From Acidobacteriota bacterium (GTDB lineage Bacteria > Acidobacteriota > Thermoanaerobaculia > Multivoradales > Multivoraceae): a stretch of 64,000 nt of DNA. The notes beneath the pieces are model-generated. The model worked only from the letters and a program-made list of their open reading frames with translations. It did no database searches and was not told the DNA's origin. Positions 26,169-35,913 of this stretch are shown one piece after another. How positions within the stretch are numbered: the first letter of the stretch is position 1; each line of letters begins with the position of its first letter. The stretch is taken from positions 1 to 64,000 of the forward strand of contig JAPOXA010000075.1 in assembly GCA_026707325.1 (NCBI GenBank), read 5' to 3'. The position numbers were made by a program, and so were the translations under genes.

Positions 26169-27517
26169 CGAAGAGCCGGCTCCTCCCGACCCTGGCGGTG
26201 ATCCTCGCGGCCGTTCCCGCGGTCGCGGCGGCCCAGGAGTGGAGCGGCAGCAACGGGTTTCAGGTGCTGGTCACGGATGACGCCGGGCAGCCGCTGCCGG
26301 GGGTCACGGTCATGGCGTTTCTGGCCGAGTCCGATCGCTCCGGCGGACCGCCGCCGCTGCTGACCGACGCATCCGGCGTGGCGGAAGTCAGCGGCCTGTC
26401 GGCAGGCGAGTGGCAGGTTGAACTGCGGCGCGAGGGATTCATGATCGTGAGCTCCTACCTGAGGCTGGAGGACGGAAAGCGGCCGGAGGTCGGGTTCACG
26501 TCGCGCCAGCGCACGGGCCCCTTCTGGGCGCCGATGAACGTCGGCTATTCGAGCGTCGGCGTGGCGACGACAGCGGCAAGCGCCGGCTCCGCACGCGCGA
26601 TCACCAGGGCCCAGCGACGGGCGCAGCGTCGTGCCGAGCAGCGGGCGCGCCGGCTGCAACGGGAGAACGTGGCACGGGTCGTAGGGCCGCCACCAGAGTC
26701 GCCGGAACCGCGGGAGATACCTGTGGAGGAGCCGGCGCAAGCAGTCCTGGCGGAAGGCGAAGTTGAGCCGAGGGAAGAGGCGGCCGCACCCGTGGAGAAA
26801 TCCGCAGCGGTGGAGACACCGGCCGCGCAGCCTGTGGTTGTGGCGGAACAGCCGGCGCCGGCGTCGCCCGTCGAGGAGCGTCCGGTGCTCGAAGAGCCTG
26901 AGCCCGTACCTGAGCCGGAACCAGAACCGGTGGTCGTCCGCCTGCTGCCGAACCGCACGCTGCTGCGCGCCGGCGCCTGCCCCGAGTGCGGGCCCGGCGA
27001 GTGGTCGGTGGCGAGCAACTGGCCCGCCGAGCCGCGGACGACGGGGACCGTCGCCTGCGCCGCCGATCTCGGCGAGCGGATGGAACGGGTGGCGAAGCTC
27101 GTCGAAGAGTCCCTTCCCGTCGAGTTTCGGGTCTACGCGGGCGCGCTCGCCGAGCCTGCCGGCAACGATGTGCTGCGGTTGCTGCCCGATGAGGTGCGCG
27201 GCGAAGTCCAGGAACTGCTGCTGCCGATCCTCGATCCGGAACGGTCCTGCCAGGTCCTGGGCATCTTCCTCCCCGCGGATGCGCGGTTCGTTGGCTTCCA
27301 GTACGAGGCCGCTGACCTTCAGAGCCGCGGAGGCTGCCTGCCGGAGCAGCCGTGCGAGATCGGCGAGGCCGGTTGGCGGGGCAACCCGGTGATCCACCGC
27401 CTCGAGTCCGGGACGTTCGTCTACGGCGTGTTCGAGAACCGGTCCTCGGAGCGCCGGCGGGAAGCCAACTTCAAGGCCTACTTCCGGCCTCCCCGCGGCT
27501 GGCTGCCGCCACGCTGA
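26165..27517 (+). CDS. Secreted protein with carboxypeptidase-regulatory-like domain and Pro/Glu linker
   Basis: A 450-aa exported protein. After a signal peptide (to VAAAQ, residue 24) comes a beta-sandwich carboxypeptidase-regulatory-like domain (about 31-105: VLVTDDAGQPLPGVTV...GEWQVELRREGF). A basic Arg/Gln-rich helix (about 140-165) and a long Pro/Glu/Val-rich linker (170-260) follow, then a C-terminal domain with Cys pairs (CPECGPG, GGCLPEQPC). No overall family was recognised. The linker suggests it spans envelope space. It is coupled to the preceding small membrane protein gene. Confidence 0.65.
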   Translation: MTKSRLLPTLAVILAAVPAVAAAQEWSGSNGFQVLVTDDAGQPLPGVTVMAFLAESDRSGGPPPLLTDASGVAEVSGLSAGEWQVELRREGFMIVSSYLRLEDGKRPEVGFTSRQRTGPFWAPMNVGYSSVGVATTAASAGSARAITRAQRRAQRRAEQRARRLQRENVARVVGPPPESPEPREIPVEEPAQAVLAEGEVEPREEAAAPVEKSAAVETPAAQPVVVAEQPAPASPVEERPVLEEPEPVPEPEPEPVVVRLLPNRTLLRAGACPECGPGEWSVASNWPAEPRTTGTVACAADLGERMERVAKLVEESLPVEFRVYAGALAEPAGNDVLRLLPDEVRGEVQELLLPILDPERSCQVLGIFLPADARFVGFQYEAADLQSRGGCLPEQPCEIGEAGWRGNPVIHRLESGTFVYGVFENRSSERRREANFKAYFRPPRGWLPPR

Positions 27518-27574
27518 CACGCCTGCGATCTGCGGTAGTCTCGGCGCAGCCAATCCCCCGCAAGGAGAGCCGCC

Positions 27575-28657
27575 ATGCCGCGTCCCGAGAAGGTCCTCAT
27601 TCCCTTCGCCTGCCTCACGCTTCTCGCGTTCCTCGCGGCGCCCGTCGCCGCGGTCGGGGACGACGACATCCCGCGCACCGCGAGTGGCCGACCCGACCTG
27701 TCCGGCAACTACGACGTCGCCAACCTGACGCCGTTCGAGCGGGATCCCCGCCTGGGCGACAAGCAGTTCATGACCGCGGAGGAGGCGGAGCGGATCGCCG
27801 CGGGCATGGCCGCGGCCGATGCCGCCGCCAACGCCGTCAGCGACCCGGACCGCGAGGCGCCGCCGCCGGGCGGTGACGGCTCCGCCGGCGCGGCCGGCGC
27901 GGTCGGCGGCTACAACTTCTTCTGGCTCGACTTCGGCAACCAGGCCTACCCGATCGACGGCCAGTACCGGACGTCGGTTCTCACCGACCCGCCGAACGGC
28001 CGCATGCCCGAGCTGACCGAGGCCGGCAAGGCCAGGAGGGCCAGGGTCAACCCCTACCTGTACCGGAACACCGGCGATGCCTGGTGGATCGAGGCCGACG
28101 ACGATCCCTACGACGGCCCCGAGACGCTGACGCCCGGCGACCGCTGCATCTACACCAGCGTCGCCACCACGCCGGTCCGCTCCCTGCCGTACAACAACCT
28201 GAAGACGATCACCCAGACCGACGACCACCTCGTCATCCTGGTCGAGTGGATGCACTGGGCAAAGGTCGTCCGCCTGAACGCCGAGCACCCGCCGACCGAG
28301 TACCGCTCCATGGGCGGCGACTCGATCGGCTGGTGGGAAGGCGACACCCTGGTCGTCGAGACGACGAACTTCCTCGACAGCCAGAGCGACCCGCGCGACG
28401 GCCTGAAGGTCATCGAGCGCTTCAGCCGCCACGGCCCGAAGGACCTGCTCTACGGCTTCACCGTCCATGACACGGACTACGCCGCGCCCTACAGCGGCGA
28501 GCTCATCTGGCCGGGAACCGACGACCTCCTCTACGAGTACGCCTGCCACGAAGGCAACTACGCCATGGGCAACATCCTCCGCGGCGCCCGGCTGCTAGAG
28601 AAGGAGTACTACGAGAAGCAGGCCCAGGGGGCCAGCACGGGCTCGGGCGGGGATTAG
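27575..28657 (+). CDS. Secreted hypothetical protein of a lineage-abundant family
   Basis: A 360-aa protein with a signal peptide (cleavage near VAAVG, residue 28). It then contains RTASGRPDLSGNYDV, a Gly-rich stretch near 105, and a C-terminal half with SIGWWEGDTLVVETTNF and LLYEYACHEGNYAMGNILRG. The last motif recurs in many secreted proteins of soil and marine bacteria whose function is not established. ATG at 27575 follows AAGGAG. It is separated by about 57 bp from the upstream gene and probably forms its own unit. Confidence 0.7.
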   Translation: MPRPEKVLIPFACLTLLAFLAAPVAAVGDDDIPRTASGRPDLSGNYDVANLTPFERDPRLGDKQFMTAEEAERIAAGMAAADAAANAVSDPDREAPPPGGDGSAGAAGAVGGYNFFWLDFGNQAYPIDGQYRTSVLTDPPNGRMPELTEAGKARRARVNPYLYRNTGDAWWIEADDDPYDGPETLTPGDRCIYTSVATTPVRSLPYNNLKTITQTDDHLVILVEWMHWAKVVRLNAEHPPTEYRSMGGDSIGWWEGDTLVVETTNFLDSQSDPRDGLKVIERFSRHGPKDLLYGFTVHDTDYAAPYSGELIWPGTDDLLYEYACHEGNYAMGNILRGARLLEKEYYEKQAQGASTGSGGD

Positions 28658-28917
28658 GCCGGCGGGTATCGGCGTCGGCTGGCTTACCCTACGCGGACCG
28701 ACGGACCACGCCGAGCGCTGCGCCAGCCACTTCAGTGACCCCGCAGGAGGTGCCGGAGACGGCCCGGGGCCGTCTTGGCGTAGAAGAACTTCCTGGTGCC
28801 GCCGGGCTTCTGCGGATTCAGCCGCCTCTCGAGCGCGTGGTTGGCGTCACTCGATGGCGGCGAGCAGCGCGTCTTCCGCACACAGGGCCATCTCGGCTGC
28901 TCGGGACCGCCGACCCA
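28658..28917. other. Non-annotated stretch at the right end of the decayed island
   Basis: No intact gene was found here. On the minus strand directly beyond the HEPN-like stop, the frame reads a basic stretch (RRLNPQKPGGTRKFFYAKTA) before a stop at about 28734. This could be the tail of a lost gene, but no family was recognised and no start or ribosome site supports it. Confidence 0.3.
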
Positions 28918-30357
28918 CTACTCGGCGCCGTGTGTGATTGCCGGCTGGAGCTTCTTCGTCTGCGCCCAGGGCACGAGTTCCACCCTTCCCTCCCGCAGGC
29001 GATTGGCGAAGGAGCCTTGGTAGCCGATGGCGCTAAGTACCATGAGCTCCACGAACCCACGAGCCAGCATCCAGGCTTGGAAGTAGAGGCTGCCCGCGAC
29101 TTCCGTCTCCTTCCTGGGATGAATGGCGTTGTTCCGCGCCCGCGTCATCGCAAACACGGCGTCCCTTTTCTCTCCCTTCGGGCATCTCAAGCCGTGGACG
29201 AACGTGCCGAGGGCTTCGAAGCTGGCTGGCGTTTCCAAGGGGACCCCAGCGTACTCAAGGGCCATCCGAAGCCACTGCCGCTTGTCTCCCTCTCCTTTCC
29301 CTTCCAGCGCTTCGGGCGGTAGAAGGTGTGTGCAAGGCGCTCCATCGCCGCCTGCAGCAGGATGAGGCCGCCGTCCACTCGGCTGTTCTCCCAGTGCCCC
29401 GTGAGGTACCAGTAGATCGCCTCGCGAAGGGCGGCCCGCTTGTCGTTGCACGTCTCCCAAGTGCGGAGGAAGAGGGGCAACGCCTCGGCGAGGGTTCTCT
29501 CATGCTCCAAGTCGAACCAGGAGTCTGGTTCAGGACGCCAAGGCGCCACTTGGCGACAGCCCCACTGTTCCCAGACGACGGCATCGTCACCCGAGAACGC
29601 CCTTACAACCCCGGTGGCGCATCCGACTCCTTGCGTGAAGGAGAGAAACCGGTCGAGCGCTTCCAGAAGACGCAGAGCCTCCTCTCGCTCGATCGGACCG
29701 CCGTCCGCTCTGTCGATTTTCGCCTCGTGCGTCGGCGCGAACCCGCGGCTTGCGTTCAACTCCGCCCTGACGCCGCTTAGCCCGGGCCTCTCAGTGAGCT
29801 CGATCTTCCAGGGCGCCCCTTCGACTGCCAGATGGCCGATCCGGCAGATTCCGCCGGAGAGTTGCACCGCCTTCGTCGCGTCACCCCCGAAGACGGGGAC
29901 GTTGAGAATCTCAAGTTCAAGTCGCCTGGGCAGCTTCTCTACGCCTCTCAACGACGATGGGCGTACGTCGGGGTAGAAACACGAGGTTCCACCGTGTCGG
30001 TTCCCTCGCGTCGGCTGTCGACTGACGACCTACGACTTCGTGACCGGTGACTTCGAAGATCTCCAGGAACTGCCTGAACTTGTCCTCCGGCGGCGCCGAA
30101 GGAGATGGTTGCGGCGTGACGTCGAAGAGCTCGCCAGAAGTCCTGGGCTGAGCCAGGGTCCATGGTTCCTCGACGGACGAGAGGCGGAAGGGAGTGTCTT
30201 CCGCGACGAGTGCCAGACCCGGTCTCGGCAGGAGCTGAAGCTCCGCTCGCGCGATGACGTCCCGGTCGCACGTGCCACTGTCGATCGCCGTAGCCGGGCG
30301 TAGCCGCACCGCGTCGTCGAGGAGAATCGGCTCGGTGCCAAGGGGCCGCTGGGACAT
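28918..30357 (-). pseudogene. HEPN-like defence-type gene broken by two frameshifts
   Basis: Three overlapping minus-strand frames read as one protein of about 475 aa. Part 1 is 30357 to about 29960 (start MSQRPLGTEP, ending near LPRRTPIVV). Part 2 is about 29951-29295 (LRGVEKLPRRLELEIL onward to FYRPKRWKGKE). Part 3 is about 29295-28918 (GDKRQWLRMALEYAG to the stop). The second junction lies in a homopurine tract. Part 3 carries RARNNAIHP, the R-x4-H motif of HEPN ribonuclease domains. The layout, a large N-terminal region with a C-terminal HEPN domain beside restriction genes, resembles abortive-infection proteins. Either decay or sequencing error could explain the shifts. Confidence 0.65.
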
Positions 30358-30423
30358 GAACCGGACTCTAGCTCTAGCCTCCCGGCAGCGACTGAACGCG
30401 ACTGTTCCAGGACGCCAACCCGG

Positions 30424-33283
30424 CTATCGACGCGCGACCGTCCTCCGACGGCGGCGCCTTCGCTTGGGCTGGGCCGCGGCGGAGATGGGGGCGATCATCT
30501 TCTCGTAGAGGGAGAGCAGGTGCTCCAGCCGCTCGTTCTCCGATGAGAAGCGGCGCGGACGGTAGAGGCGGTCGACGGCGCGGTCGATGGCCTGGTGGGC
30601 GCGGCGGAGGTCGTCGGGCATGAGGTCCGGGTCGTAGAGCTCGGCCAGCGTGGCAGCCGGGGTGGGCGGCGCGGGCTTCGAGCACGGCGTCGGCCAAGGG
30701 TGTGAGCTTGTCGTCGAGGACTCCCGTGTCGGCTGGTGGCGGCGGGAAGGTGTTGTAGACGAGGCCGATCGAGTACCTGGGGTCGCTCTTCAACCGCCCT
30801 CCGATCCCGCTCAACCAGGCCATGTGCATTGCGGCGGTCAGCAGGGCGAAGAGGGTCCGCGGCGCGTTCTCTACGATGCGGGCTGTGTTACTCGGGATCG
30901 TCGGGGGTTCAAGCCAGCCGATCGGCACGTACTCGCGGCGCTCGGAGCTGACCTCCGGGACGACGAGGAAGGGTGACGTGGGCAGGACCTCGACGTTGTA
31001 CCTGCGGGGCGAGTTGGCGATCGCAAGCGTGCCCTTCCTCTTGCTCCTCGATCGGAACTGTCTGACAGCCCTGATCCGCTGCACGACGAAGGGCATGGCT
31101 GCCACTGCCTCTGGCTCGGCGTCCTGAAGGGCGAGGATCCAACGGGAGTGGCGCTGGATGTAGTCACGGCCGCCAACGTAAGGACGCAGATGCTCCGCGG
31201 CTGCCGGTTCTCTTTCGAGGAATGCAGCGCGCTGGTCCTCGGTGAAGATGTAGTTGCCGTCGTCGATGGGCTGGCTGCCGCTAGCGAGACGCGGCCAGCC
31301 GTTGAGCGGCTCTGCCGTCTCCCGCACGACGAGATGCGGGTCGGCGAGTCCGCCGGCGTCAACGAGATACGGCGAGATCGCAGCGTGCCGGCTCTCCTCG
31401 GCATCCCCCTTGACGTCGGGATAAGAGAACAACCGACGATCTTTGGGGGCGTCGGCCGCCAGCGTGAGGCCGACGATCACGACATGGACACTCGCCTGCT
31501 TCCTGATGTCCGACTTCCAGGCGAACGTCCGGTGGCCGAAGGCGATCTCGAGGCCCAGACGGTCGAAGATCAACGGCCACAACTGGCCAACTTGCTCGCC
31601 CTGTGTGATTGAGTTCGTGGCGACGAAGCCGATCCGGAGCGGCCGGACCGTGTTGGCTGATGCAGCCGGGCCCGCGGACCGGCGCTGGGTCTCGATCCCT
31701 CGGTGCAGGTACTCGCCGGCTTTGAGGAACCAGGCCGTGACGTAGTCCAGGGTGCCGCCGCTCTTGCCGAGATCCGCGATGCGATGCACCTGCGCCCGCT
31801 GTACCTCGGTCTGGTACTTGGCGCCGCCGAAGGGCGGATTGCCGAGCACGAAGGAGCACTCTTCCGGCGGCAGGACGTCGTCCCAGTCGACCTCCAAGGC
31901 GTCGCCACGCAGGATCCGTGGGGAGTTCTCCAGTGGTATCCGCGCGTAAGCCTCCCCGAACTCCAGGCTGAGCCTGTTGTTCATGATGTGGTCCATCATC
32001 CAGAGCGCGATCTCCGTGATCCGCTTCGGGAACTCGTCGAGATCGATGCCGTGGAACTGATCCACGTTCACGAGGGACAGAGCGTCAGCAAGGAGGCCGA
32101 GCTGGCGCGACGGGAAGAGCTCCCGGAGCACCTCGATCTCGAGCTGGCGCAGTTCCCGGTAGGCGATGACCAGGAAGTTGCCGCAACCGCAGGCCGGATC
32201 GAGGAAACGCATCCGGCCGAGTCGCTGCCGGAAGGCATGGAGTTCGGCGTTGCGGCGCGTGCCTCGGCTCCGCCGGAGCCTCTCGAACTCGGCCCGCAGG
32301 TCGTCCAGGAACAGCGGCTCGATGACCTTGAGGACGTTCGCCTCCGAGGTGTAGTGGCTGCCCTTGATCCGCTGCTCCTCCGGTTCCATGACCGACTGAA
32401 ACAGCGTCCCGAAGATCGCCGGCGAGATCTCGGTCCAGTCGAAGCGGCAAGCATCGAGCAGCGCTCTGCGCATCGCGGAGTCGAAGTCGGCGATCGGCAG
32501 GGTCTCGGCGAACAGGTCGCCGTTGATGTACGGGAAGCGGGCGAGGTCCTCGTCCAGGGTCGCCTGACGGCTGGCTTCGGGCGTGTTCAGGACCTGGAAG
32601 AGATGCGCCAACCTGCCGCCCAAGTCGCTGCCGTCCGGTGAGGTTCGCTGCTCCAGCAGCTCGAGCAGGATGTCGCGCCGCTCGAAGATGCCCGTGTCGT
32701 CGGCGAACAGGCAGAACACGATCCGGACAAGGAACAACTCCAGCTCCCGACCGCCGTAGCCGACCTCGAGCAGCCGGTCGTGGAGGTCCGCCATCAGCTT
32801 CGCGGCCTCCGCGTTGACCGGGTCCTCGTCGCGGAAGGTCCGCTTCTGGACCCCGAGGATGAAGCCGAACTTCTCCACGTTCGAGGACAACTCGGCCAGC
32901 GTGAACCGTGCTTCCTCGCCTTCGTCCAGGTCGAGCAGTTCGAAGTTCTGGAAGTCGCACAACAGCAGATAGCGAGGCCGCTCGCGCTCCGGGAGGGCGT
33001 CGAAGTAGGAAAGCGCCTGACGGCGCGCCGCGGCGAGATCACGGCCGGCGCTCTTCTGCTCGACGAGCAGCACGCCCGGCCAGAACAGGTCGATGAACCC
33101 CTGCGAATCGTCCAGCCGCTTGACGTGCTCCTCGTAGCGGGCGACGCTGCGCCGCTCGACGCCGAAGATGCGGAAGAAGGCGTTGTAGAAGCTCTGCGTC
33201 TCGCCCTTCTCGTAGCCGGCGTCGGCCCAGTCGCGGGCGAACTTGGCGGCGCGGGGCCGGATCTCGTTCCAGGAGAGTCTCAT
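30424..33283 (-). pseudogene. MmeI-like type IIL restriction-modification enzyme with C-terminal frameshift
   Basis: A single-chain nuclease-methyltransferase. The N-terminal nuclease motif is Asp65-x9-Glu75-x-Lys77 (IDLFWPGVLLVEQK), the same spacing as MmeI. The gamma-class N6-adenine methylase has motif I FLDPACGCGNFL and motif IV NPPFGG, followed by a target-recognition region. From about 30660 the original frame turns into Arg/Pro-rich nonsense and continues to 30374. The true C-terminus (MPDDLRRAHQAIDRAVDRLY, to a stop at 30424) is in the next frame, so one base was gained or lost at about 30650-30665. Roughly 874 residues precede the shift. The start is ATG at 33283 (MRLSWNEIRP). Activity cannot be judged. 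Confidence 0.8.
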
Positions 33284-33464
33284 CGGTGGGCGTGGGCTGT
33301 TTGCCTTACGTCGCACCGGAGGGCGCGATGGTTGGCCGAGGCCATTCGTTCCGGCCGTTTGTGGCGCACCTGTGCGAGACAAACCGGTTTGTCAAACACT
33401 CTGAGGCCAGAATCGTCACACAACGGAGTGTGACGATCTCTCGTGTACGACAACACGGCGTTCG

Positions 33465-34085
33465 TCACTCGGTCGCGCTCCCCTCGGCGATGTCGAGGAG
33501 TTCGTCGAACATGAAGATCGCGGCGCGGCGGCCGCGCGGCGGCCGCACCGTCCGCAGCACGCCGTCGTCCCGGAGGACGTTCAGGATCCGACGGGCAGCC
33601 GGCGCCGGCACACCGTCCTGGGCGATGAAGTCGGTGCTGGCGAACACCGGGAGTTCGAAGATGAAGTCCAGTGCCGAGATCGCGTACTGCGAGTGCGTGA
33701 GTTCGGCCACGTGGCGTTTCATCCGGTCGTAGAGACCCAGGATCGCCTTGGCCTTGGCGATGTTGTCGTCGGCCTGCGCGCGTACCGCCTCCAGGAAGAA
33801 CCGGCACCAGCCGGTCCAATCGTTGTCGCGGGACACGGCGAGAAGCCGTTCGTAGTAGACAGCGCGGTTCGTTTCGAGGAAGGCGCTGATGTAGAACATG
33901 GGCTGGCTGATGAGACCCTTCTCCGCCAAGTAGAGGGGCACGAGCATGCGTCCGAGGCGGCCGTTGCCGTCGAGAAACGGGTGTAGCGCCTCGAACTCGG
34001 CGTGGAGCACGGCGAGTTGAACCAGGCGATCCCGGGCCTCGGCGCAGGCGGGTGTATCCGATGCGGTGCCCTGGTGTCCGCCGGG
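33465..34085 (-). pseudogene. Fic-family protein, 5'-truncated
   Basis: The reading frame holds the catalytic Fic motif HPFLDGNGRLGR, then a helical region and a C-terminal winged-helix-like segment (ARRILNVLRDDGVLRTV). Full-length relatives are about 370 aa and transfer AMP to target proteins. Here the frame runs upstream only to about 34085, where it meets the stop of the tonB-like gene at 34090, so roughly the first 150-180 residues are missing. ATG at 34010 would start just before the Fic motif and could not give a complete fold. It looks like a remnant at the left edge of the island. Confidence 0.75.
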
Positions 34086-34089
34086 CCGC

Positions 34090-34815
34090 CTACTGCAGCG
34101 AGAAGTTGACGGTCAGGTTGATGTAGACCGGGACCGGTTCGCCGTTCAGGGTCGCGGGTTCGTAGCGCCATTCCTGGACGACCTGGACGGCGGACTCGGT
34201 GAGGCCTTCCGGCAGGCCCTTGAGGACCTTGACGTAGCCGACGTTGCCCAGGGTGTCGACGACAGCCTGGAGGATGACGACGCCCTGGATGCGTGCCTGG
34301 CGGGCCTCCTCGGTGTAGTTGGGAAGCGGAGCGTAGGTCTTCTTGGGAGGCAGAACGTCGCCTTCGACGAACAGGGTTCCAGGTGGTCCGGCGGGCGACG
34401 GGGCTTCGGGGAGGTCGAACAGGACATCGGCGATGCCGTCGATCTCCAGTTGCGGCGCCTCGAAGACCTCTTCCCGGATCAGTGGTTCGGGCTCGTCGGG
34501 GGTCGGGTCGGGAATCGGGATCTTCTTCGTCCTGCGCTGCGGAATAGGCTCCGCCTTCGCGGGTGGCGGCGGCTTGAAGCGGACGGCCTGGACGACGAAC
34601 GCCTTCGGCGCCTGCGCGGCCTGTAGCGCCCGCGGTCTCATGGTGGGGAAGCTGATGACGAACAGAAGCGCGTGAAAGGCGATCGTCGCGACGACGGCGA
34701 CTCGCAGCGGGGTCCTGCTCTCCGGCTCCAGTTCGTACGGCGAGCCGCCGAGATGGAGGGAACCGGGGGCGAACTTCGACCCGGTCGTCTCGCGTCGTTC
34801 GAGCTTGAAGGCCAT
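34090..34815 (-). CDS. Energy transducer TonB-family protein
   Basis: A 241-aa inner-membrane protein. A cytoplasmic N-terminus is followed by one membrane helix (VAVVATIAFHALLFVISFP, about 38-56), then a Pro/Lys/Glu-rich periplasmic spacer (about 75-115) and a TonB C-terminal domain (YTEEARQARIQGVVILQAVVD ... EWRYEPATLNGEPVPVYINL). It transmits proton-motive force to outer-membrane receptors, indicating a diderm cell. ExbB/ExbD are not in the window. Its stop abuts the truncated Fic frame. Confidence 0.88.
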   Translation of the reverse strand: MAFKLERRETTGSKFAPGSLHLGGSPYELEPESRTPLRVAVVATIAFHALLFVISFPTMRPRALQAAQAPKAFVVQAVRFKPPPPAKAEPIPQRRTKKIPIPDPTPDEPEPLIREEVFEAPQLEIDGIADVLFDLPEAPSPAGPPGTLFVEGDVLPPKKTYAPLPNYTEEARQARIQGVVILQAVVDTLGNVGYVKVLKGLPEGLTESAVQVVQEWRYEPATLNGEPVPVYINLTVNFSLQ

Positions 34816-34962
34816 GGTGGTCGGGGTCTACTTGCGCCGGGTTGGCTGAGACTCGGAGGAGGGGCTCCACTCGCTGCCGGCTCTGTCCTGGCGCCGGCAT
34901 CGAGGTTGCCGGCAGCACTCACGAATACGCAACACGCCGGGTTGCGTTTCGCTTCCCGGATT

Positions 34963-35874
34963 CTACGTCCTCGCGGGCGTATCGGGCGAGAACTCGCGGG
35001 CGAGCGCCGCCTCGAGCTTCGGAAAGCGATACTCGAACCCGGTTTCCTGCAGAACTCTGGGCACCACGCGCGCGCTGGCGAGCAGGGTCTCATTCGCCAT
35101 CTCTCCGAAGGCGGCGCGGAGAGCGAGCGAGGGCACCGGCAGTGGAGCCCGACGCCGCAGGGTTCGTGCTAGGGACCAGGTCAGGCCCGCGTTCGTGACC
35201 GCTTCCGGAGCGGCGAGGTTGACTGCGCCCCGAACATCGCGGTCCATCACATGCTGGATCGCGGCCACCGCGTCGTCGATGTGGATCCAGGGGAAGTACT
35301 GCCGCCCCGATCCGAGCCGTCCGCCCAGGCCCAGCCGGAAGGGCGGCAGCATCCTGGCAAGGGCGCCGCCGCGCGCCGAGAGCACGACCCCGAACCGGAG
35401 CATCGCGACGCGCTCGCAGACCGCGGACGCTCGCAGGGCGGCGGCTTCCCAGTCCCGGCAGACGGCGGCCAGGAAGCCCTCGCCGGGCGGCGAGTCCTCG
35501 TCCAGGACTTCAACGTCGCGGTCGCCGTAGTAGCCGACCGCCGAGGCGCAGACCAAGACGGCCGGCGGTCGCTCCAGGCGCGCGAGCGACTCGACCAGCC
35601 GGCGGGTCGCGGGGCCGCGCGAGGCGCGGATCCTCCGCTTCCGTGCGGCGGTCCAGCGGCCGGAGGCCACGTTCTCGCCCGCCAGGTGGATCAGCGCGTC
35701 GAGGCTCTCGGCGGCTGGCGATTCGACCAGGCCGCGTGCAGGCCGCCACTCGAGTTCATCCGGCCCCGACGGTGTGCGACGGACGAGCCGCCGGCAGCGA
35801 TGTCCGTCGGCTTCAAGGCTGTCGACGAGTGCGCTGCCGATGAGTCCCGAGGCGCCGCTCAGGGCCACGTTCAT
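34963..35874 (-). CDS. TIGR01777-type NAD-dependent epimerase-like protein (YfcH/SulA family)
   Basis: A 303-aa extended-SDR protein. The dinucleotide loop is SGASGLIGSALV at the very N-terminus, followed by LIHLAGENVASGRWT, SAVGYYGDRD and FPWIHIDDAVAAI, diagnostic of the YfcH/TIGR01777 family. ATG at 35874 is chosen; the frame reaches upstream to 35991, but that part overlaps the nth leader. The physiological reaction is unknown. It is divergent from nth with about 40 bp between starts. Confidence 0.88.
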   Translation of the reverse strand: MNVALSGASGLIGSALVDSLEADGHRCRRLVRRTPSGPDELEWRPARGLVESPAAESLDALIHLAGENVASGRWTAARKRRIRASRGPATRRLVESLARLERPPAVLVCASAVGYYGDRDVEVLDEDSPPGEGFLAAVCRDWEAAALRASAVCERVAMLRFGVVLSARGGALARMLPPFRLGLGGRLGSGRQYFPWIHIDDAVAAIQHVMDRDVRGAVNLAAPEAVTNAGLTWSLARTLRRRAPLPVPSLALRAAFGEMANETLLASARVVPRVLQETGFEYRFPKLEAALAREFSPDTPART

Positions 35875-35913
35875 CACGCCAAGGTAACAGTCGGGGGAAG
35901 CGGCGGTATTCTC

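Noticed and set aside
25916..28549. 877-aa minus-strand ORF
   Set aside because: It is antisense to three plus-strand genes that have start sites, signal peptides and translational coupling.
28734..28917. Basic peptide reading frame beyond the HEPN-like stop (RRLNPQKPGGTRKFFYAKTA)
   Set aside because: No start codon or family match; kept only as a note on the unannotated stretch.
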